The notes under the pieces were generated by a model. The model had not been told where the DNA came from, searched no databases, and saw nothing but the letters and a program-made list of their open reading frames with translations. This document shows positions 44,984-53,820 of a stretch of 63,563 bases of DNA, piece by piece (position 1 is the first letter of the stretch; every line of letters begins with the position of its first letter). The position numbers and the translations under genes are program-made. The stretch lies in contig CAIKAW010000010.1 of NCBI GenBank assembly GCA_903825575.1, positions 1-63,563 of the forward strand. Reading direction: 5' to 3'. This DNA is from an uncultured bacterium (GTDB lineage: Bacteria; Actinomycetota; Actinomycetes; S36-B12; CAIKAW01).

Positions 44984-45868
44984 CTAGAGCGGAACCAGGT
45001 CGGCGCCAATGTCCAAGACCGGCGCCGAATGGGTCAACGCCCCCACTGCCAAGTAGTCAACACCCGTGGCCGCCACCTCAGCCGCCGTATCCAACGTGAG
45101 GCCACCGCTGGCCTCCAGCCGGGCCCGCCCGGCTGTGCGGGCAACAGCTTCGGTCATCTCGTCCGTGGTGAAGTTGTCGAGCAACACAAGGTCGGCGCCG
45201 GCCGCAAGCACCTCATCAAGTTGGTCGAGCGAGTCCACCTCAACTTCCACCGCCAAATCCGGCCACTTCGTTCGCACGGCTTCGAAAGCAGCTGCTACCC
45301 CACCAGCGGCCACGACATGGTTGTCCTTGACGAGTGCGGCGTCCGACAACGACATCCGATGGTTCACCCCACCGCCGCAACGCACCGCGTACTTCTCAAG
45401 TGACCGCATCCCTGGCGTTGTCTTACGGGTATCACGGATTGCCGCCTGCGTTCCTGCCACTGCTCGAACCCAGAAGCTTGTCAGCGTGGCGATCCCCGAA
45501 AGATGACCTAAGAGATTCAGTGACGTGCGTTCGGCGACCAACAGGTCAGCCACCGGTCCAGTGATCGAAAGCAACACAGTCCCGGCAGTAACTGCGGTGC
45601 CGTCGGCTACCAACATCTCGGCCTGGCAACTGCCAGCACCAACAACGTCGTAAACCGCCGCAGCCACTGGCACACCTGCGGCAATGCCCGCCCGCCGGGC
45701 TGTGAGTTCAAGTCTGGCCCGCTGTCCGGCTGGAACGGTCGCCGACGTTGTGACATCGACCCCGCCCGCAAGGTCTTCTGCAACGGCCGCGCGGGCCAAC
45801 TCCGCGACGAAGGTCGGATCCAGTCCGGCCGCAACGAGAGCTCCATGGGTCGCAACCGAGATCGTCAT
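44984..45868 (-). CDS. nadC: Nicotinate-nucleotide pyrophosphorylase NadC
   Basis: Quinolinate phosphoribosyltransferase (294 residues) making nicotinate mononucleotide. Blocks: VAEDLAGGVDVTT, AERTSLNLLGHLSGIATLT, DTRKTTPGMRSLEKYAV, HRMSLSDAALVKDNH, VEVEVDSLDQL and ASGGLTLDTAAEVA. ATG at 45868 overlaps the nadB stop (ATGA). Confidence 0.95.
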   Translation of the reverse strand: MTISVATHGALVAAGLDPTFVAELARAAVAEDLAGGVDVTTSATVPAGQRARLELTARRAGIAAGVPVAAAVYDVVGAGSCQAEMLVADGTAVTAGTVLLSITGPVADLLVAERTSLNLLGHLSGIATLTSFWVRAVAGTQAAIRDTRKTTPGMRSLEKYAVRCGGGVNHRMSLSDAALVKDNHVVAAGGVAAAFEAVRTKWPDLAVEVEVDSLDQLDEVLAAGADLVLLDNFTTDEMTEAVARTAGRARLEASGGLTLDTAAEVAATGVDYLAVGALTHSAPVLDIGADLVPL

Positions 45869-47553
45869 CGCGCACCATCCCAATCAGCCGGCGCGGCTAA
45901 ATCCTGAGTTGAAGTCTGCACTTCTCCGGCTTCGTCTAGTTGACTTACCAGCCGAACTCGCCACGCCTGATCGTCACGGTCCGGGAAATCCTCGCGCCAG
46001 TGGCTGCCGCGGGTCTCTTCGCGAAGCAGAGCATGTTGCACCAAGACTGTCGCCAAGGTTGCAAGATTCGTTGTCTCCCACGACTCGGTCGACGGTTCGA
46101 CCCCGGGAACTAGTCCTGACAACACCGCGCGCGTCGAAAGCAGCGACGACTCTGAGCGCAGCACACCGGCGCCTTCGGTCATCGAACGTTGCAAAACCCC
46201 ACGCTGATCTGCGGCAATCAAACCCGTGCCTTGCGTATCTGGTGCGATTGGATCGCGACGCGGACCGATACCGGTCGCGAGGAAGTCACCAATCCGCTCG
46301 GCCAACACCAGTCCCTCCAACAGCGAGTTCGAAGCAAGTCGATTGGCGCCGTGTACACCAGAGCAAGCGCACTCGCCACACGCGAAGAGCCCAGGCACGG
46401 TCGTTCGGCCGAAGGAATCAGTACGAAGCCCACCACTTGCGTAGTGCTGGGCTGGCGCAACCGGAATCAAGTCAACGATTGGGTCTACGCCGTGAACGCG
46501 ACAGGACTCCAGAATGGTCGGGAAACGAGTGTTCCACTCGGCAGCGCCTAGCCTGCGGCCGTCAAGCCAGACATGTTCCGCGCCGCTTTCACGCATCCGA
46601 CGCATGATTGCCTTGGCCACCACATCGCGGGGTGCCAGATCAGCCAGCGGGTGAATGCCCTGCATGAAAGCCTTGCCGTCGTCGTCAACGAGGACTGCGC
46701 CTTCGCCCCGCACTGCCTCCGAGACCAATGGTTGTTGCCCGCGCGCCGACCGGCCGAGCCACAACACCGTCGGATGGAACTGCACGAATTCCAGATCCGC
46801 CACCGCAGCTCCGGCCCGCAAGCCCATCGCAACGCCGTCGCCCGTCGCCACTGCTGGGTTGGTAGTCGCTGAGAAGACTTGACCGATCCCACCGGTGGCC
46901 AACACAACTGCGGGCGTCAGAACCCCACCAACGCCATCACGTTGGCCAGCACCCATGACGTGCAGGGTCAGTCCTTGTACGGCACCGAAGACATCACGCA
47001 AGAGATCGAGAACTAGTGCGTTCTCGATGGTTTCAATGCCCTCGTCGCGCGCGACCGCTGCAACAAGCGCGCGCGAAATTTCCGCGCCCGTGGCATCACC
47101 GCCGGCATGAGCGATGCGATCGTGGTGATGCCCACCTTCACGACCAAGGGAAATTTCGCCGCCCGGCTCCCGATCAAACTGCGCCCCGAGTCCAATCAAA
47201 CGGCGCACCGCGGCCGGGCCAGCCGTCACGAGAAAGCGCACCGCTGCCTCGTCACACAAGCCCGCGCCTGCCTCGAGGGTGTCGGCCAAGTGATCTTCGG
47301 GGGAGTCGTCCTCAGCTAAAGCCGCCGCGATCCCCCCCTGCGCCCAGCGGGTAGATCCTTCATCGACTTTGGCCTTGGTCACAAGCAGGACGCGGTGTCC
47401 AGCCCGGCGGGCGCGGATTGCGGTTGTCAGGCCAGCAACTCCAGAGCCGACAACGCAAACATCGGCGGTCAGCCACCACCCGGGTGCTGCCGATTCCACC
47501 CGCATCGGAACGGATGGAGCCGATCCCACCCACATCGGGACGGGTGCGGTCAC
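45865..47553 (-). CDS. nadB: L-aspartate oxidase NadB
   Basis: FAD enzyme (562 residues) oxidising aspartate to iminoaspartate for quinolinate. FAD motif VVGSGVAGLTTAIRARRAG near residue 34, then GSTRWAQGGIAAAL, LATGGIGQVFSATTNP, VQFHPTVL, RDVVAKAIMRRM and HYASGGLRTDSFGRT. GTG start overlaps the panC stop (GTGA). The first ~25 residues come from an imperfect 30-bp tandem duplication (APVPMWVGS then APSVPMRVES), an odd extension. No nadA is in this window. Confidence 0.95.
   Translation of the reverse strand: MTAPVPMWVGSAPSVPMRVESAAPGWWLTADVCVVGSGVAGLTTAIRARRAGHRVLLVTKAKVDEGSTRWAQGGIAAALAEDDSPEDHLADTLEAGAGLCDEAAVRFLVTAGPAAVRRLIGLGAQFDREPGGEISLGREGGHHHDRIAHAGGDATGAEISRALVAAVARDEGIETIENALVLDLLRDVFGAVQGLTLHVMGAGQRDGVGGVLTPAVVLATGGIGQVFSATTNPAVATGDGVAMGLRAGAAVADLEFVQFHPTVLWLGRSARGQQPLVSEAVRGEGAVLVDDDGKAFMQGIHPLADLAPRDVVAKAIMRRMRESGAEHVWLDGRRLGAAEWNTRFPTILESCRVHGVDPIVDLIPVAPAQHYASGGLRTDSFGRTTVPGLFACGECACSGVHGANRLASNSLLEGLVLAERIGDFLATGIGPRRDPIAPDTQGTGLIAADQRGVLQRSMTEGAGVLRSESSLLSTRAVLSGLVPGVEPSTESWETTNLATLATVLVQHALLREETRGSHWREDFPDRDDQAWRVRLVSQLDEAGEVQTSTQDLAAPADWDGAR
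47490..47549. repeat. Imperfect 30-bp tandem duplication at the nadB 5' end
   Basis: Two adjacent 30-bp units (47490-47519 and 47520-47549) are identical at 24 of 30 positions and encode two related ten-residue segments at the NadB N-terminus. The unit length keeps the reading frame. Confidence 0.7.
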
Positions 47554-48386
47554 GACTTCTCCGTCAGCAGCACAGAAGCATTGTCGATCAGTCGCACTCC
47601 GCCAACTACAGCGGCCACCAGCAGCCGCCCAATTCCAGACGCTGGAGGCGGGGCCAGATCGGACGAAAGGCAGCGCACGTAGTCAACGTCGAGTCCGCGC
47701 AGTTCGGCGCTGGCAGCAGCTTCGACATCCGAGGCGGATCCTGCTGCAGCAACTCCTGCTGCAATGGCACGCGGGATAGCCAGCGCAACCGATCGCGCGG
47801 CTGCATTCAGCCTTGAGTTACGGCTGCTCAGCGCCAGCCCGTCCGCGTCGCGCACGATAGGCACTGCGAGCAATTCGACCGGCAAACCCGAGTGAGCAAC
47901 AAGTTCGCGAACCAAGACAAGTTGCTGATAGTCCTTTTCGCCGAACACGGCGAAGTCTGGCTCCACCCATGACAACAGCCGGTGCACTACCGTCAGCATT
48001 CCAGCGAAATGCCCTGGTCGGCTGGCACCTTCGAGAATCTGACCCAATGGGCCCGGCTCAAACTGCTGCGCCGGAATCGCTGCCGGATAGATGTCGGAAA
48101 CGGCCGGCAACCACGCAACGTCGACGCCTGATCTGTACATCAGTTCAAGATCAGATTCGGAGGTCACCGGATACTTTTCCAAATCGGCGGCGTCGGTGAA
48201 CTGAAGCGGGTTGACGAATACTGAAACGACCACCTGTCCAGCAGCACCGACCTGATCCCGGGCACGGCTAATCAACTCTGCGTGGCCGGCGTGAAGAGCC
48301 CCCATCGTCGGAACCAGCGCACGCGGTCGCTGCGAATCAACAAGTGCGTGTCGCAGTTCCTGGGCTGAATGAACAACAGTGGTCAC
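47550..48386 (-). CDS. panC: Pantothenate synthetase PanC
   Basis: Ligates pantoate and beta-alanine (278 residues). HIGH-type motif LVPTMGALHAGHAEL, SVFVNPLQF, EKDYQQLVLVREL and ALSSRNSRL are diagnostic. ATG overlaps the DUF2520 gene by 4 bp and the stop overlaps nadB. panD, often between panC and nadB in actinobacteria, is absent from this position. Confidence 0.95.
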   Translation of the reverse strand: MTTVVHSAQELRHALVDSQRPRALVPTMGALHAGHAELISRARDQVGAAGQVVVSVFVNPLQFTDAADLEKYPVTSESDLELMYRSGVDVAWLPAVSDIYPAAIPAQQFEPGPLGQILEGASRPGHFAGMLTVVHRLLSWVEPDFAVFGEKDYQQLVLVRELVAHSGLPVELLAVPIVRDADGLALSSRNSRLNAAARSVALAIPRAIAAGVAAAGSASDVEAAASAELRGLDVDYVRCLSSDLAPPPASGIGRLLVAAVVGGVRLIDNASVLLTEKS

Positions 48387-49327
48387 GGACGCGGCCCTTG
48401 GTCGACAGGTCCCAATGGACCGCCGTCGAATGGGCGACCTTGTCCAAGAATCCCGAGCAATTCTGCGGCCCGACCGGGAGCCAACCGACCCAGTTCCAAC
48501 GCCAGATCGGCCGATGCCCGGGCAAGTGCTAGGTAGACCGGCAGCGCCTGCGGGTCAGCCGCCGCGATCGCGGCAACATGAGCAGCCACCGTTCCTGAAT
48601 CTCCGCGCACGACCGGACCCGTCAGCGCGTTTGCGCCACTGCGCAAAACGTTGTCCAGCGACGCATGCAGAAGTGGTCCAAGCAGACCGGCCGGATCCTG
48701 AATTCCTGCCGACTGCGCAATCGCGGTGGCCTGAACGACCAGAGTGATCAAATGATTCGCCCCGGCTACCAGCGCCGCGTGGTAGAGCACTCGTGACTCT
48801 TCGGGCACCCAGATCGGATCGCCGCCCATTTCGACTACCAAGGCTTCGGCCACCGCTCGCAACTGTTGTGGCGCCGTCACACCGAACGGCACACCGTCTA
48901 ACCGCGGTAGCGGTCCGCCAGGCACGCCCGGAAAGCTCATCGCCGGATGCAGTGCCAACGGCAGGGCCCCGGCGCGGGTAGCAGGTTCAAGTACCCCAAT
49001 CCCGTAGCGCCCAGCGGTATGGGCGATGAACTGCCCGGCGCGAACTGCACCGGTCGCGGCAAGTCCGGAGACCAGATCAGGCAATGAATCATCCGGAACT
49101 GTCAGGAACACGAGGTCTGCAAGAGAGCACACCGCTTCGGGCGGGAGGACGGCAACGCCTGGCAGCACCTCGGTTGCCCGCCGACGCGATACGTCCGAGA
49201 TTGCAGAAACAGCCACCACCTGGTGGCCAACCCGAGCCAGCGCCGCCGCAAGCACGCCACCGACGCGTCCAAACCCGACGACGCCCACGGTCAGCCGCGG
49301 CGCTCCGCCTTCTGGCAACGCGGTCAT
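48383..49327 (-). CDS. Rossmann-like DUF2520 protein upstream of panC
   Basis: 314 residues: N-terminal NAD(P)-binding domain VGVVGFGRVGGVLAAALARVG and a helical C-terminal DUF2520 domain (FGVTAPQQLRAVAEALV, LYHAALVAGANHLITLV). Tight coupling to panC suggests a ketopantoate-reductase-like role in pantothenate synthesis; this is inference from position and fold. ATG overlaps the P450 stop by 4 bp. Confidence 0.78.
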   Translation of the reverse strand: MTALPEGGAPRLTVGVVGFGRVGGVLAAALARVGHQVVAVSAISDVSRRRATEVLPGVAVLPPEAVCSLADLVFLTVPDDSLPDLVSGLAATGAVRAGQFIAHTAGRYGIGVLEPATRAGALPLALHPAMSFPGVPGGPLPRLDGVPFGVTAPQQLRAVAEALVVEMGGDPIWVPEESRVLYHAALVAGANHLITLVVQATAIAQSAGIQDPAGLLGPLLHASLDNVLRSGANALTGPVVRGDSGTVAAHVAAIAAADPQALPVYLALARASADLALELGRLAPGRAAELLGILGQGRPFDGGPLGPVDQGPRP

Positions 49328-50544
49328 CGCCGTGGTTCTCCGACCAGGATCGACTCATAGCCGCGCAGCACGAAGGTCGGTCGTCGCACTGGTTCGGCCA
49401 CCAAGTTCAGAGTTGGGAAGCGCTCGAGTAACAGCGGCAGCGAGATTCCCATCTCCATTCGGGCCAAAGGACCGCCAAGACAAAAATGAATTCCGACCCC
49501 GAAACCAAGATGCGGGTTTGGGTCGCGTCCCACATCGAATTTGTCAGGATCTGCAAACACTTCAGGATCACGGTTTGCAGCACCCAGCAGTACCGCGATC
49601 TTCGTGCCAGCTGCAACGGTCACGCCAGCCACGGACACGTCCTCATACGCCGTGCGCTCGAATAGGTGCAATGGCGAGTCGTAGCGCAAAAACTCCTCTA
49701 CGGCAGTCGCAGCCATTCCCCACGGGTCGGCGAACAGGCGAGCCAATTGGTCTGGATGCTCGAGTGCGGCAACTATCCCGTTTCCGAACGCGTTCACGCT
49801 GGCTTCGTGCCCTGCATTTAGCAGCAACACGCAGGTCGCGACCAGTTCGTGTTCGCTGAGCCGCTCGCCACCATCCTCAACGTTCGCCAGCGCAGTAACG
49901 AGATCGCCGCCATCACCGCCGCGACGCTCACGCGCCAAGTCTCGGACATACATTGCGAACTCCGCACATGCCACCCGGGCCGCCGCCTCAAGTTCGGCCG
50001 TTCGGTCGTACTCGTACATCCGCACGATTGCCTGCGACCACGGGCGCAGCAAATCACGATCACCTTCGGGCACCCCAAGGAGTTCGGCAATCACTAGCAC
50101 TGGCAATGGCTCGGCATAGTCCGCAAGTACGTCAAAGTGCCCGGTATCAGCGTGCTTGATAGTTGCAGCGTCGAGCAACTCTTGGGTCAACTGCGTAACT
50201 CGGGGCCGCAGGCTCTCGACGTATGGTCGGGTAAAAACTGCCGAGACAAGGCGTCGCAATCTGGTGTGCTTCGGCGGTTCGCTGTCGAGAATCGATTCGG
50301 CGTGCAGCCAGTTGAACGTCTCCCAGACATCCAGTGGCTCGCGCTCATGAAAAATTCGACCGAGTTTGCGGCTCTTGAGCACCGCCTCAACGTCAGCGTG
50401 CCTAGCCGCCAACCAGATCCCGAGGCGCTCATCGCGCACGGCATGACCGGCGCTGCGCAACCGAGCAAAGCTCGGATATGGGTCGGCTACCCACGCGGGG
50501 TTGTCCAAGTCCAACCGCATCGAATCGTCCGAGGTCATGCTCAT
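49324..50544 (-). CDS. Cytochrome P450
   Basis: 406-residue soluble class I P450. Heme-binding FGVGIHFCLGGPLARME with the Cys ligand, the K-helix pair EEFLR, PERF-like RDPNPH region and an I-helix LLNAGHEASVN where Ser replaces the usual Thr. Substrate unknown; no dedicated ferredoxin nearby. ATG at 50544 (or 50538) is eight nt from TAGGGT. Overlaps the DUF2520 gene, so it may head the panC-nad unit. Confidence 0.9.
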   Translation of the reverse strand: MSMTSDDSMRLDLDNPAWVADPYPSFARLRSAGHAVRDERLGIWLAARHADVEAVLKSRKLGRIFHEREPLDVWETFNWLHAESILDSEPPKHTRLRRLVSAVFTRPYVESLRPRVTQLTQELLDAATIKHADTGHFDVLADYAEPLPVLVIAELLGVPEGDRDLLRPWSQAIVRMYEYDRTAELEAAARVACAEFAMYVRDLARERRGGDGGDLVTALANVEDGGERLSEHELVATCVLLLNAGHEASVNAFGNGIVAALEHPDQLARLFADPWGMAATAVEEFLRYDSPLHLFERTAYEDVSVAGVTVAAGTKIAVLLGAANRDPEVFADPDKFDVGRDPNPHLGFGVGIHFCLGGPLARMEMGISLPLLLERFPTLNLVAEPVRRPTFVLRGYESILVGEPRR

Positions 50545-50552
50545 GGCGCACC

Positions 50553-50558
50553 ACCCTA
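50553..50558 (-). promoter_or_regulatory. -10 element for the P450 gene (leaderless)
   Basis: TAGGGT on the minus strand eight nt before ATG 50544; divergent from the NuoD-like gene across 47 bp. Confidence 0.42.
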
Positions 50559-50591
50559 CGAGAGGGAGCCGGCTAGTGACACGATGCCCGC

Positions 50592-51752
50592 GTGAGAGTT
50601 GAGCCTGACCGGTCAGCAACCCCGGCGATTCTCATTGCCGGGATTGGCATCGCAGCCGCTGGCTCGCAGTTGCCGATCGACCTTGGTCCGTTCCATCCGG
50701 CTACTCATGCCGCCTTGGAGTTGGCCCTGACCGTTGAGTCCGGTCGCGTCACGGCAGCCGAGGCTAGGCCTGGGCTGATGCATCGCGGAGCCGAGAAACT
50801 GTTCGAAGTCAGGGACTACCCGGCTGTGCTGGCGCTGGCTAACCGCCACGATTGGCTGGCGCCGTTCGCTGGCGAACTTGGCGTCGCGCTGGCAGTTGAG
50901 TCGTTGTTGGGAATCAGCGTCCCGCCACGTGCGGTGTGGATTCGGATGCTTCTAGCCGAACTATCCAGGGTGTCCTCTCACCTAGCATTCCTCTCGGCCT
51001 TGCCAACTCACCCGGATTCGAAGACCTTGCCCGCGTTTGCCTGGGCGTCGCGGGAACGGGTTCAGCAACTGTTGGCAGCAGCGACTGGTGCCCATCTACA
51101 TTCGATGGCCGTTGCGATTGGCGGAGTCCGACACGACGTCACGGCGCAATGGCTTGCCTCGGTGCAAACCGAATTGCCGCAACTTCGCAACGATGTCGCG
51201 CACCTGGCAGAGGCAGCCGACCTAACCTCGCTGCGTGGGGTTGCGCCCCTTGGTTTGGCTCCGGCCCTTGAGTTCGGCGTTACCGGGCCGATGGCGCGCG
51301 CCGGCGGATCGACATTCGATGTGCGAAGCGCCGAGCCCTACTTGGCTTACGGTGAGGTAGCGGACGCTGGGTTACTCCGAATACCGAGCAGGGCCCAAGG
51401 CGATGCGGCGGCTCGATTTGAGTTACTGCTGGAAGAAACGAGCATGACGCTAGATCTCGTGCATTACTGCGCGGACCGAGTTGCAAGTACGCCGGGGCCG
51501 ATCGGCATCCGGCTGCCAAAAGTGTTGCGCGTCCCCGAAGGTCGAACTGTTTCGTGGACTGAGACCCCGCTCGGCGCGGCTACTTGGCTTTTGGACTCTC
51601 ACGGCGACAAGGTGCCTTGGCGATTGAAACTAAAAGCTCCATCGTTCGCGATCATGGCTGCAATGTCGGCACTTCTAGTCGGAGTGGACGTCTCTGACCT
51701 GCCATTGGCGCTTTCTTCGTGCTTCTTCGTAGTCGGCGACGCCGACCGATAA
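50592..51752 (+). CDS. Solitary NuoD-like (49-kDa subunit) protein
   Basis: 386 residues related to complex I subunit D and [NiFe]-hydrogenase large subunits. The GPFHPATHAALELALTVE region keeps His35 and His39; VPPRAVWIRMLLAELSRVSSHL, IGGVRHDV, GVTGPMARAGGSTFDVR and the C-terminal APSFAIM...VVGDADR align along the whole length. The Tyr of the quinone site (MDYLHSF in Thermus Nqo4) is Trp88 here (HDWLAPF), so quinone reduction is doubtful. No other nuo gene is adjacent. Possible accessory or alternative complex I part; function unknown. Confidence 0.78.
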   Translation: MRVEPDRSATPAILIAGIGIAAAGSQLPIDLGPFHPATHAALELALTVESGRVTAAEARPGLMHRGAEKLFEVRDYPAVLALANRHDWLAPFAGELGVALAVESLLGISVPPRAVWIRMLLAELSRVSSHLAFLSALPTHPDSKTLPAFAWASRERVQQLLAAATGAHLHSMAVAIGGVRHDVTAQWLASVQTELPQLRNDVAHLAEAADLTSLRGVAPLGLAPALEFGVTGPMARAGGSTFDVRSAEPYLAYGEVADAGLLRIPSRAQGDAAARFELLLEETSMTLDLVHYCADRVASTPGPIGIRLPKVLRVPEGRTVSWTETPLGAATWLLDSHGDKVPWRLKLKAPSFAIMAAMSALLVGVDVSDLPLALSSCFFVVGDADR

Positions 51753-51764
51753 CGCAGGCGCAGG

Positions 51765-52454
51765 TCAGGCAGTAGGGCGGTCCTGCAGCCACGGATAATC
51801 CTCGACCAGATCAATCGGACTCATCAACTGCGGTTCCTCGAAATCAGAATCAATCAGCGGCAACTGCAATCGAATGCCAGCAGCCGCAGTGGCCTGAGCC
51901 GTAGGCGCAACGAGTCGGCGCACAACCTCGTCGACAAGTTCGCCCGCATGATCGAGTCGCCGGCGAAGGTCGGATACCTGTTCGCGCAGTACGGCTTCGA
52001 CACCATCACTGGATGCGCGGGCGGGCTCGAGTTCCGCGGCCGGAGCCTGCGCCGGTACGGCGAGGGCCGCCTCGGCTGCTGCTAGGCGCATCTCGCGGTC
52101 GGCCAATTCGAATCGCAAATCGGTAACTGTGGACAGCGCCTCGTTCAACTGTTCTTGACCTTCAGCCACCGCAGCGGCGTACCAATCGACCCACGCCTGC
52201 AGACCGGCGGTCGTCTGGCCAAGTGCGGTCGCGTACTGGGTCCACTCTGCGACTTGTGCGGCGCCAACGGCAGCGAGGCCGTCGGCAAATGCCAGCCGAT
52301 CAGCTAGGCGATCACCGGTCAAGCGCAGATACTCAACATCCGAGCGAAGTGAGTCAACCTCCGCGGTCAGCGCGGTTAGGTTGTTGCGAAGGCGTTCGTT
52401 CTCAGCCCGCAGGGCTTTTCTCCCCCGAGCCGGACGCTCAGCATTTGCAGCCAT
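51765..52454 (-). CDS. Coiled-coil protein, unknown function
   Basis: 229 residues. After a short basic N-terminus (MAANAERPARGRKAL) a long coiled coil spans about 15-55 (ENERLRNNLTALTAEVDSL), with further heptads at 120-145 and 165-195. The C-terminal LPLIDSDFEEP and VEDYPWLQD are acidic. No membrane helix or known domain. ATG at 52454 is seven nt from TACCCT, which rules out the longer frame. A cytoskeletal or division-related role is possible but unsupported. Confidence 0.7.
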   Translation of the reverse strand: MAANAERPARGRKALRAENERLRNNLTALTAEVDSLRSDVEYLRLTGDRLADRLAFADGLAAVGAAQVAEWTQYATALGQTTAGLQAWVDWYAAAVAEGQEQLNEALSTVTDLRFELADREMRLAAAEAALAVPAQAPAAELEPARASSDGVEAVLREQVSDLRRRLDHAGELVDEVVRRLVAPTAQATAAAGIRLQLPLIDSDFEEPQLMSPIDLVEDYPWLQDRPTA

Positions 52455-52461
52455 AAGAAAT

Positions 52462-52467
52462 AGGGTA
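52462..52467 (-). promoter_or_regulatory. -10 element for the coiled-coil gene (leaderless)
   Basis: TACCCT on the minus strand seven nt before ATG 52454. Confidence 0.45.
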
Positions 52468-52516
52468 GCGCTGGTACCGAAAACGAACAATGCGCCCGAC
52501 TGACCTGACTGACTTC

Positions 52517-52795
52517 TCAGGCCTCGTGTTCGCGAAGGTATGAGGCGAATCGGGCTCTGAAGAGCGGTTCCAAGTCCCCAACTGAATCCGAGCCGAAGGC
52601 CTCGCGGGCAGCCCGGATTGTCTCGATGATGCTTCCGCTGATCTCACCCAAGGAGCCTCCCTCATCAGCCATCGCCCGCATCGCGGACGTGTGCGTGAAG
52701 AGTCCAACGAAGAACCCAATGTCATGGCGCTGCTCAGCTAGGTGGAATGCTCGGTCGCGCAATTCCAGATACGGCAGATCCTCGAGGCTGGCCAC
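52517..52795 (-). CDS. Small conserved hypothetical protein
   Basis: 92 residues, unrecognised. Helical, soluble and acidic (LPYLELRDRAFHLAEQRHD; PLFRARFASYLREHEA). GTG at 52795, 9 bp after the DUF3180 gene, so probably in the folate unit. No motif points to a function. Confidence 0.7.
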   Translation of the reverse strand: MASLEDLPYLELRDRAFHLAEQRHDIGFFVGLFTHTSAMRAMADEGGSLGEISGSIIETIRAAREAFGSDSVGDLEPLFRARFASYLREHEA

Positions 52796-52804
52796 GGTTG
52801 GACT

Positions 52805-53284
52805 CTAGTCCCCTGCATCCGTGTCTGAGCCACGTCCCCGCTGATCCGGAGGCAATCGGCACACGGACTCGAGCCACAAGGCAGCCAACACGACAGCAAG
52901 GGCGGCCAGCGCGGCGCACAAGGACAGCAACGTGTGATTGCGGCCACCAATCGTGTCCAAGTGCGCACTGAAAGCCAGCGCGGCGCCTAGGTAGCCACCA
53001 CATACCAAAGCACCCGTGCGTGATGCCGCAAGTGAGAGAGCTGCAGTTCGGGCCGCGAGCAAAGGTGAAATTTCTTTCGACCCTTCCTTGCGCTGGATTC
53101 GACCGCGCACTCCAAGCGTCCACGCGAGTAACCCCACCGCCAATAACGCCAGTGTCGCCGGCGCCAACCAAGGCACCGGCGGAAAGTTTCCCAACAATGA
53201 ATCTGAGAGGCGAATAAACGACCACCCGAGTCCGGCAGCAAACAGCGCCAGCAACAACAGGTCACGGATGCGAGTTGGTTTCAT
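52805..53284 (-). CDS. DUF3180 membrane protein
   Basis: 159 residues, four membrane helices (DLLLLALFAAGLGWSFI; VPWLAPATLALLAVGLLAWTL; ALVCGGYLGAALAFSAHL; SLCAALAALAVVLAALWLE), starting with MKPTRIRDL as is typical of DUF3180. In actinobacteria it usually follows folK, as here (11-bp gap). Function unknown. Confidence 0.88.
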   Translation of the reverse strand: MKPTRIRDLLLLALFAAGLGWSFIRLSDSLLGNFPPVPWLAPATLALLAVGLLAWTLGVRGRIQRKEGSKEISPLLAARTAALSLAASRTGALVCGGYLGAALAFSAHLDTIGGRNHTLLSLCAALAALAVVLAALWLESVCRLPPDQRGRGSDTDAGD

Positions 53285-53295
53285 ACCAAGTCCAC

Positions 53296-53820
53296 TCAGG
53301 TGCCAGCAGGTACGGCCGGAAGGCGCAGCGATAAGTCCGGACGGCCGCGCACGCCACGAATGTCAACAACCCGCGCCAACGCCTCGACCAGTCCATGCCC
53401 TGGCAGCGAAGCGCTCGGATCAACCTCAGCCCAAGGAAGAAGCACAAACCCACGTTCGTGAGCCCGCGGATGCGGCAAGGTTAGATTCGGGTCAGCACTG
53501 ATCAACTCGCCAACCGCCAACAAATCGACGTCCAGAGTTCGTGGCCCCCACCTAATTTCGCGGATGCGCCCGGCCGAGACCTCCGCAGCTTGGGCCAATC
53601 GCAGCAATTCGCTCGGAGCAAGATCACTGTCAACCACAAGTACCGCATTGAGATAGTCCGGTTGCTCCGGCCCTCCAACAGGATCTGTTTCTACGATGGC
53701 CGATACCGCGACCGGCGTAATACCCGAGCCGGCGCAGATCTGATCAATCGCCTGCTGCAGCGCGGCCTGTCGATCTCCAAGATTGGCTCCGAGTCCGAAT
53801 GCCACCCGCCGGACACTCAC
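53296..53820 (-). CDS. folK: HPPK (2-amino-4-hydroxy-6-hydroxymethyldihydropteridine kinase) FolK
   Basis: 174 residues transferring pyrophosphate to the pterin. GLGANLGDRQAALQQAI, the signature IRWGPRTLDVDLLAVG and LPHPRAHERGFVLLPW are present. Start overlaps folB by 4 bp. Confidence 0.94.
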   Translation of the reverse strand: MSVRRVAFGLGANLGDRQAALQQAIDQICAGSGITPVAVSAIVETDPVGGPEQPDYLNAVLVVDSDLAPSELLRLAQAAEVSAGRIREIRWGPRTLDVDLLAVGELISADPNLTLPHPRAHERGFVLLPWAEVDPSASLPGHGLVEALARVVDIRGVRGRPDLSLRLPAVPAGT

